DNA of 64,000 bases from Paraburkholderia caffeinitolerans (GTDB lineage: Bacteria > Pseudomonadota > Gammaproteobacteria > Burkholderiales > Burkholderiaceae). The notes beneath the pieces were generated by a model that saw nothing but the letters and a program-made list of their open reading frames with translations, was not told the DNA's origin and made no database searches. Position 1 is the stretch's first letter, and each line of letters begins with the position of its first letter. The stretch covers positions 23,298 to 87,297 of the forward strand of contig NZ_CADIKL010000036.1 in NCBI RefSeq assembly GCF_902859945.1, written 5' to 3'. The translations under genes and the position numbers were made by a program. Below, in pieces: positions 53,566-63,000 of this stretch.

Positions 53566-53757
53566 TCATAGCTGGTGGTTTTCTCGCCACCACAGAAAGG
53601 TCCAAATAAGCGCAACTGCGATCACAAGCATCAAGAGAAGGTGCCACCATTCTCTCCGGCTACCAGGTAGATCGGTCCCTCCCCCGAGGCTCGCGAGGAT
53701 AAGCAGCAAACATACCCACAGCGCGCCCAGAACACGGTTACCCCATCGAGAATTCAT
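53566..53757 (-). CDS. Small membrane protein after immunity gene
   Basis: A 63-residue protein with two hydrophobic helices (RVLGALWVCLLLILASLGGG and EWWHLLLMLVIAVALIWTFLWW). AAGGA lies 9 nt before the ATG at 53757, which is 5 bp beyond the previous stop. It is the third gene of the cdiA-cdiI unit and could be a second immunity component or a remnant immunity gene of a lost toxin. Confidence 0.65.
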   Translation of the reverse strand: MNSRWGNRVLGALWVCLLLILASLGGGTDLPGSRREWWHLLLMLVIAVALIWTFLWWRENHQL

Positions 53758-53761
53758 ATCG

Positions 53762-54031
53762 TCATTCCTTGAACCAAGGGCCGAACTTCTCTGATTCATC
53801 ACTGATCATTCCGGCTTTTCGTAGACGAGGAGGCAATTTCCTTACCCAATAGACCACCAGCGCTAGGCACACGGGACAAAACACAAACAGCATTGCTGAT
53901 TTTTCGTCAAGATTGAACGCAAATCGGCACAATCCTGTGGCAAGCATCGCGAACACTATCCCAGCACCTATAGCTGAACCCCAAACCACGCAGGCTGTCT
54001 GCACGAGAGCATAAAGACGTTTCCAATTCAT
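53762..54031 (-). CDS. cdiI: Putative CdiI immunity protein (2 TM)
   Basis: An 89-residue protein with two hydrophobic helices (AIGAGIVFAMLATGLCRFAF and MLFVFCPVCLALVVYWV) and a charged C-terminus. Its ATG overlaps the cdiA stop as ATGA. It is directly downstream of the CdiA toxin domain, the invariant place of cdiI. The membrane location suggests that the CdiA-CT is a membrane-acting toxin. No sequence family recognised, as usual for CdiI. Confidence 0.72.
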   Translation of the reverse strand: MNWKRLYALVQTACVVWGSAIGAGIVFAMLATGLCRFAFNLDEKSAMLFVFCPVCLALVVYWVRKLPPRLRKAGMISDESEKFGPWFKE

Positions 54032-57000
54032 TTTTTTTGCCCAGCGTTGCGTGCGTCGTCCACGATTTTTGCGCCCTTCGTGCCGACATTTATCACTTGG
54101 ATCGCGGCATTAACGTCGCCGGGAATAACCCATTTTAAGACTGGAATCGTAGTCGTGCTGCCAAACTTTGGAACAGTCACATCGAACATGCTCTGGGGGC
54201 GATTGAGTCCATCTGACCACCCCATCTTCAATGGAACAGGTGCAGTCAACGCCGCGATCCCTACGCCAAGCGATGCCGCATCGTAGAGCATTGGGCCCCA
54301 CGTTGGCGAGACATATGTAAATGCCATTTGCAGTGGATTCATTCCTGGTTCAGGTATTCCGTTGTACCGGTTGTACAGTCCACTCATTCCGGTAGCCACA
54401 TCGTTGGTTCCAGATACGGCCATCGCGCTGCCAACGCCACACGCTACACCCGTAGCGCAATATTTCACTCCAGTGGCAGTGATATATGCGCCGATGCCCA
54501 TCGTCGCTGCATCCTTCGCCACGCCCAGTGGATCGCTCTTCACCATATCGCCGATTTTCTGCGTCGGCGTGTAATCGAACAGCCCGGCCTCTTTCTGGTT
54601 ATTCACCCATTGCAACTCAGGCCCGAGCTGCGACGCTTCAAGCTGGCTCACATAGTTCGCGTTGTACTGGTCGCTGCCCTGCGGATACTCTGCCCAGCAC
54701 TTCACGGCATAGCACGCTGCACGCGTGAGCCTGTCCTGTTCGGCCTTGTCGTCGCCTGCCTTGTCTTTGATGGCGTCCTTTTCGTCAGGGTGGAGTTGCC
54801 TGTTGTAAAGGTCCACGTTAGAACTGGCAAACGCCCCCGCCCCTCCCGCCGCCGCGCCCGCACCCGTCGCCACCACATTCGCTACGATATTCCCGAGCGC
54901 CTTGTTCACATCAGCATCACCGGTCGGATTCGATGCCGCGATCGAACCGCTCAGTTCATTCAGCGTCGGCGCCATCTTCGATCCAATCGCCGCACCGGCC
55001 GCGCCCGCGACAGCACTACCCACACCACCACCAAGCCCCGCCACCACAGCCGCGCCCGCTGCCTGCATTGCCGCGCGCTTATCACCGCCCTCGGCCCACG
55101 CAGGGTCGTGAGTAGCTTTCGCCTGGGCATCCGCATAATCGCCAATACGCTGCGCCACTGCCTGGCCCGCTGCCTGTGCCGCCTGCATCCGGTCCGCCTG
55201 CTGGTTCAGCAGGGCATTCAGGTCCGGCGTGTTCGCGACCTTGCCGTTCGTGTCCACCGTGTCGCGACTCAGGCTCGCCACGTCCTGCTTCTGGTTCGCG
55301 CCGTCCATGATGTTGATCGTGCCCGCGCTCACCGCGCTGCGCGTGGTCGCGTCCGACGAGCCGCTGTCGCTCTGCGGCAGCATCGGCGACACGCCACCGC
55401 CGTTGGAAACCGAACCCGGCCCCACGGCTCTGCTGGTGTTTGCGATACCCATGCCCGCGCTGATGCCGTTACTGCTCGCACTGTATTCCGAGTGGTTGGC
55501 GATATCGGAGAAGGTGAGGGTGCCGGTCGTGAGGTTGTTCTTCGAGGTATCCGCCTCACTGGTGATGACCGCACCCGTCAGGTCCGTGTTGCCCTTCACG
55601 TTGATATCAAACCCACCCGTGCCCGCATTGATTCCGGCCTGTTCGTTCACGCCCGCATACTTGCCGTCCGCGTGGCCGTTCTGCGCGCTGATGCTCGCGC
55701 TGCCGCCGCCCTGGCTGATGGTAAAGCCGCCGCCCGCACTGCTCTGATGCGCCGCGCTGCTGGTGACGTCCTGCACGCTCACGATGTTCAGGTTGCCGTC
55801 AGCGTGTGCGATGACCTTGCCGCCGTTGACCTGCGAGCCGATGATGTTCGTGTCGCCGCCGGAAACAACCGTCACGCTGTTTGCACCGTTCACGTGCGAC
55901 GCGTTCTGGATCTGCGCATCGCTGTTGGCATCGCCGTGCGCGTTGCTCATCGATGCGGACACACCGAAGCCGCCGCCCAGTGTGTACTGCACGCCCACGC
56001 TTGCGCTGCTGGAGCTGTTCGAACTGCGGGTCGAGTCGGTGTCGGTCGTGTTGACGACGTTGACCTGATCCTTCGCCGCGAGCACGACATCATTGGCGTT
56101 GACGTTCGAACCGGCAATCGTGACATTGCCCGAGCCCGGCGTGCCGTCGCCGGTCGCCACGAACGCCGCCGTGCCGCCCGCCTGCACGGATGAACCGCTG
56201 TGGATCGTCCGGTTCTCGCTGGCATCGCTGCGGCTCTGGCTGGTGCCGAACGACACCTTGACGCCGATATCAGGCTTGTCACCCGAGGCGAGATCCGCCA
56301 CGCCTGCGCCGCCCATGAACGCATCGTTGGCCGCCGCGATGCCGTGCAGGGCCGCCGCGCGGCTGTCGCCCTTGCCCGAAGAGTTGTTCGCGGCCTGTGT
56401 TTCCGATATCGCGTTGTTGATCGCATCGCCCACGCTGCCGGCAAGCCCGACCGTGAAGCCGCTCTGCTTCATCTCGTGCGACTCGTCATGACGCGTCGTG
56501 CCCTGTGCGGCCTCGATGGTCACGTTCGCGCCGGTGCCGGTGACGTTCTGCGCGGCGATGATGTCGCTGCCCGTGACGCGCAGGTCCTTGCCCGCAGCCA
56601 TGTTCACGCTGCCGTCCGTGCTGCCGACGAGGCTGGCGTTGTTCGTCACCGCTGTGTCGTGCGCGGTGTCCTTCTGGTCGCGGTTGCCGTAGTTGATGCT
56701 CAGGCCGCCGCCGCTCAGGGCTCCGAAGCCGGACTTCCTTTCCTCATGGAAGGTGCTGTTCTGGCTGGTGTCCTGCGTCGTGGTCACGGTCAGGTTGTTC
56801 GCCGCCGCGAGGTTCACATCATTCGTGGCCGCCACCGTCGAGCCGCTGATCGTCATGTCACGCCCGGCCGCGCCGTTCACGGAATCGCCGGCGACCGTCG
56901 AGCCGATCGACAGGGTCTGGTGCGATTCCGATGCGTCCGTGGTCTGCGTCCTGGAGAGGAAGCCGGAGGAATCGTGATGCGACCAGGACTGCGCATCGTG

Positions 57001-60000
57001 CGTTTCCGTGACACCGCCGATATTGACGTCGCCGGTAGCGGCGATGGTCGTTGCACCGGTTGCCGCCGTGACGCTGGAGCCCATGATGTTCAGGTCACCG
57101 CTGCCGCCCTGGCCGGCGGCGAGCGTCGTGTTGCCGCCCGCGCTGACGCTGCTGCCCTGGACCCGCTCGTCGTAGCTCGAACGCTTCGATTGCGCGATGC
57201 TGCCGCCCATCGACTGGCCGCTGTATGAGGCGGTGTCCTTTGCCGCCGTCACCGTCAGGTGTCCGCCTGCGCCCATTGCCACGTCGCCGCCCGCCGCGAC
57301 GCTCGAACCCGTGAGCGTCGTATCGCGCCCCGAGAGGGTCGTCACGTTGCCCGCGCCTGTGACGGCGCTGCCGGCTTCGTGGGTCGCCACGACATGCCTG
57401 CCGTTCAGGCCGTCCACCGTTCCGGCGTCGTGCGTCGCCGTGAGCGTGATCGCCCCCGCGTCGATGTCGCGGCCTGCTGCGACGGTGGTGTCGCCTCCCG
57501 AGGTGATGGCCGAGCCCGCCAGCTTCACGTCGCGCGCGGCGACGGCGCTCACGCTGTTCGAGCCCGATATCGTCGCCACCGACTGAACCGCCATGCCGCT
57601 CGCACTCGAATGGAAGCCCGGCATATCGGAACTCACGGACGCCTGCGCGGTGGTGCTCACGTTGTTGATGTCGCGGCCTGCTGCCACGATGGTATCCACG
57701 CCGCCGATGCGCCCGCCGAGGTTGTTCACGTCCTGCACGGCCGAGACTGTTGTCGCGCCGCCGCTGCCGATGACGCCCCGGTTCGTGACCGTGTTGCCGA
57801 TGACGGTGGTGGCCACGTCGCCCACGACGTGCCCGCTGTTGCTGAACTCGCCCGTTGCGTTCTGGATGACCTGGTTGCCCGCCACCAGCGCGCCGCTGGA
57901 CTTGAGGTCGACCGTGTTCGACTGCGCAAGATAGAGCTTCGGCACCAGCACGTCCTGCTGCGAGCCGTCGGGCAGCGTCACGCTCTGGCTGACGAGCCAG
58001 ACCATGTCGGTCGTCAGTTGCGCCATCTGCGCGCTGCTCAGGCCGACCCCGGGCGCAAGACCGAAGTCCTTTGCATACTTCACGCCGTTGTTCATCAGCG
58101 CAGTGTACTCGGCGAGGTTGTCGGCATAGCCCGCGAGCAGCGCGCGGCCGGTGAGTTGCGTGACCTGGTTGCGGATCAGCATGGTCTCGTAGTAGCCGTC
58201 GCCCAGGCGTTTTGCGGTTCGTGCCGGATCGAGCCCGAGTTGGTCGAGCATGTAGTCGCTGGAGATGAACTTCGTGTAACTCGTGAAGCGCGGGTTGGTC
58301 TCGATCAGGTAGCTGGCATCCGGCGCGCTCTGGTAGGTGTAGAGCGCGTTTACCGGCAGTTTCAGGTCGGGGATGCCACTGCTGGCCGTGCCGAGCGTCT
58401 GCGGCTTCGTGGTCTGGTCGTCGGTGGTGTTCACCGTCTGTGCGTGGCTGTCCTGACCGCTCACGCCTGTGACCGATGTCGCGCCGCCGCCCTGGCCCGT
58501 CACGCCCGCCACCGATGTCGCGCTGCCGTTCGTCGTGACGCTGCCGAGCTGCGTGCCCGTGGCATCGCCGCCCGCTACACCCGAGCCGGTCACGGTTTCG
58601 CCGTGCCGGTCCACCGAATTGATGGTGATGGTCTGCGCGTCGGTCTGCACGGTCTGGTTGGACGTGGCAATCGCGGGTAGCGCATCCACCGTCGTCGGAG
58701 CGAGGGGGGTGATGGATGGCTTTTCCGTATGCGTGTGCGAATTGCCGCCGCTTTTCTGGTGCCAGAAGTACGTCGCTTCAACGGTCTGCGTGCCGGTTTG
58801 CTGGAGCACCGTGCCGGTGTCGTTCACGCTGCCGCCCATGGCGCGGCGCACGAGATCGCCGCCCGCCGCCATGGTGGACGATGCGTTGTTGATCGAACCT
58901 CCGTCGGAATTGATGCGGATGGCGCCCTGGGCGATGATTTGCGCCGCCGTGCCCGCGCTCACGAGCCGGTCGGTTTGCGTGGTGGTGGTTGTGGTGACGA
59001 TGACCGGAACGTAGTCGTGATTGTCCGGCTCGATGTCGTAGCGGATCATGTCAACGGCCTGGTCGGGGCGGATCTGGGTCTTCGCGTCCCAGTCCGGCCA
59101 GAACGCGATGGTCACCGTGCCGTCCGCATTCTGCGTCAGGCTCTGGTAATACTGCGTCGGGTTGCTGGTGATGGTGCGCTCGCTCCAGACGCCGTTCGGT
59201 CCGTTCGAGTCCATGTACCGGTCGGTCAGCGGCGTGGTCAGCGAGAACGACTGCGTCGAGGTGTCGATGTTCGTGACCTGCGAGGCGGGGAGCGTCACTG
59301 AAATCGGCTTCGCAAGCTTCTGGAGCACTTCCGTGCCGATTCCGCCGGGATTCCAGCGCCACTGCGGGTAGCTGAGGCTCTGGTAGGTGGAAAACACCTT
59401 GGACGACAAGTCGCTGCCCAGGTCCGCCGTCCACAGCGTGAGCGCGCTCGATGAACTCTCGGGCGTGCCCGCCTCGGTCTGCGCACCCGTCCTGATGTTG
59501 TTGACCGTATGCGCCGCGATGTCGATATCGCCTTCGGCCTCGATGTCGGCCGCGCGGTTGGTGAGCGTGCCGGTCTGATTGGCGAGCACGCCCGAGGCGT
59601 CGCGCGCGCCGTTCTTGGCGATTTCCAGATTGCCCGCGCTGTAGATGAGCGCGCCATCCGCATTCGTGACGGAGTCCGAAGCATAGATGCTCACTTGCTC
59701 CACGCCCGCAATCACGGCCGCTGCGCCGGTGTTCGTCACGTCGTTCGCATGGATCGCGACCGTGTTGCCGATGATGCCGCCCGTGTTGTCCAGCGTCGCG
59801 CTGCGCGTCGTGACCGCGTCGCCTTCGATCAGGCCGGCATTCGTGATGGTGTTAGACGCCGTCACGGTGGTTGCCGACGAGTTCATGTCCGCGCCGGCCG
59901 CGTTCACGACGTTCGTGCCGCTTGCTTTCAGCGCGCCGCCCGCCGCGAGTTCGCCCGTATTGGTGAGCGTGCCGCTCGTGTGAATCGACATATCGGCATC

Positions 60001-63000
60001 GGCGTTCAGGCGGTTGGCCGTGCCGGTCGTGTAGTCGTCAGAGATGTCGAGCGAGAGGTTGCGGCCGGCGGTCATTTTGCCGTCTCCGCTGATAGCGCCG
60101 CTTGCAGCGATGTCGCGGTTCGCGCGCACGCTGCCGTTTTCATTCGAGAACGCAGCGACGTTCGCCGATACATCGAGGCCGCCGAGTATCGCTCCGCCAT
60201 CGTTGATGACAGCGGTGGTGGCTTGGCCCACGTTCAGCCCCTTGCCGCCGTAGAGCGTGCCGCCGCTGTTCCCGATCGTGCTGGTGATGGCGAGAGTGCC
60301 CGTGCCGCCTGCGACGACCTGGCCGCCGCTGCCGTTTTCGAGCGTCTGGCCGTTCAGCGTCAGGTCGCCGTTACCGCCCAGCGTGCCCGCTGTGTTGTCG
60401 ATGTCCGTTGCGCTGACCGTTGTTGCGCCGTCGCCGGCGTTCGTGAGCGCGCCGTTTGCGTTGTCGATCGCGCCGGCGGCGACGTTCATCATGCCATGCG
60501 CGCCGTTCGCAGCGACCGCGCCGCCCCGGTTCAGCAGCGCGCCGCCAGCGGTGAGCGCGAGATCGCCACCGGACTGCGCCGCGCCGTCCGTGTTGTCGAA
60601 GTTGCCGCGGGTGCTGGCGGACAGATGGTCCTGGCCGTAAATGAGCCCGTTTCGGTTGACGATGCCGTTGGTTGCCGCGATCCGCGCGATATGCTGCGCG
60701 GTCATGTTGCCGTTCGAGTTGTCGAGGCTCGCGGATTGCGTCGCGACCGAGCCGTTCGAGGCGATCTGGCCGCTGACGTTCGAGAGCGCACCCGTCGCCG
60801 TAATGTCTAGCATGCCGGTGCCGGCGTGCGTCACGGCCCCGCCGTCGTTGCTGATTTGCGCGGCTGTGACCGACAGGCTGCTGGCGTTCGTGGCGATCCT
60901 TCCGCCGCTCGAGTTGTCGAGCGTTCTGCCCGCCGTGATGGTTTGCGCGCCAGCGCCCGATTGCGCAATGGTGCCGCTTTCGTTCGTCAGATCGCCAGGT
61001 GTCGAGACGGAGACGGCCGTACCTTCGATGTCGCCGTTCGTATTGTCGATGGACGAACCCGAAACCGTGGTCGTTGTGCCAATGAGCGCGCCGCCGCGAT
61101 TGTCGAGCACGCCAGCCGCCTTCACGTCGAGGGCGTTGCCCGCGCCTACCGTGGCGTTCTCGTTCACGACCGTTTGCCCCGAAATGCTCGCGTCGTGCTT
61201 CGCCGTTATCGCGCCATCACGGTTGTCGACGGTCGAGCCAGCGACCGCCGCCGAGCCGTTCGTGCCGATCTCGCCGCCTGCGTTCGATACGTTGCCCGTG
61301 GCCGTCACGTCGAGCTTGCCGCTGCCGGCGTGCAGCACTTTGCCGCCATTGTTATCGATGGATGCGCCCGCAACCGTGAGGTTTTGCGCGTTCGAGGCGA
61401 TCTGGCCGCCGTTTGAATTGTCGAGTTTTACGCCAGCCGTGACGGTCTGCGCACCCGTCCCCGATTGAACAATCTTGCCGCCCTGGTTCACGAGGTCGCC
61501 AGGCGTCGAGACCGCGACCGAGTCGCCTTCGATGTCGCCGTTCGAGTTGTCGACCGAAGCGCCGGATATGGTCGTGGTCGTCGCGGTCATCGAGCCACGG
61601 CGGTTGTCGAGCGCCCCGGAAGCGGCGACGGCGAGTGCCTGGCCGGCGGCCATCCTGCCGCTTTCGTTGATGAGCGTTTGAGCTTGGGCGCTCAGGTTTT
61701 GCTGCGCGGTCATGGTTCCGCGCGTGTTGTCCACCGTCGAACCCGTGACGCCTGCGGAGCCGTTCGAGGCAATCTGGCCGCCCACGTTCGACACCTTGCC
61801 GGCGGCTTTTACGTCGAGTTTGCCGCTGCCGGCGTGCAGTACCTTGCCGCCATCGTTGTCGACGGTTGCACCCGCAACCATTAGGTTTTGCGCATTCGAC
61901 GCGATCTGCCCGTTGTTCGAATTGTCGAGTCTTCCGCCTGCCGTGACAGCTTGCGCCCCCGCGCCCGACTGAACAATCTTGCCGCCCTGGTTCACGAGGT
62001 CACCAGGCGTCGAGACCGTGACCGAGTCGCCTTTGATGTCGCCGTTCGAGTTGTCGACCGATGCGCCGGATACGGCCGCGGTCGTCGCGGTCATCGAGCC
62101 GCCGCGATTGTCGAGCGCCCCGAAACTGCTGACGTCGAGCGTCTGGCCTGCCGCCATCGTGCCGCTTTCGTTGACGAGCCGCTGTGCCTGTGAGTTCAGG
62201 TGCTGCTGCGCGGTCATGGTTCCGCGCGTGTTGTCCACTGTCGAACCCGTTATGCTGGCCGAACCGTTCGTGGCCATCCTGCCCGAAACGTTCGAGACGC
62301 TGCTTGCGCCACTGACGTTCAGCTTGCCGGCGCCCGCGTGCTGGATTGCGCCGCTGTCGTTCGTGACGCTCGTACCCTGGACAGTCAGGTCCGTCGCGTT
62401 GCTTGCGATGGTGCCGCCCGTGTTGTCGATCCGGCCGCCGGCGGAAAGGGTTTGCGCGGCCGTGCCCGACTGCGAGATGGCGCCGCCTGTGTTGACCAGG
62501 TCATTGGTCGCGGAGAGGGCGAGCGTATCGCCGTTGATGTTGCCGCGGGTGTTGTCGATGGATGCGCCGGAAACCGTCGTCGATGCACCCGAGAACGTGC
62601 CGCCTGCATTGGAGAGCGCCCCTGTCGCGCTTACGTTCAATGCGCCGCCGGCGGCGGTCGTGCCACTGTTGACGAGGTCCCATGCCGAGAGCGTGGCATG
62701 GCCGAGCGCGGTGATCTGGCCCAGGTTCGTGAGCCGGTAGGCGTTTGCCTGGACATTGCCATTACCGCCGATCACGCCACAAAGGCCGTTCAGGAGCGTA
62801 CCCGCCACGCCGAGGTTCAACCCGTCGCCGTTGAGCGACAGGATATGGCCCGCCGAATTGTCCAGCGAGCCCGCGAACACGCTTTGCGGACCGGCCGCCT
62901 GCATCGTGCCGTGCTGGTTGTTCAGCGCGCCGCCGACATTCGTATTGAGTGCGCCGCCCGAAACGATCTGGCCGCTGCGGTTTGACATGGCCTCCGCGTT

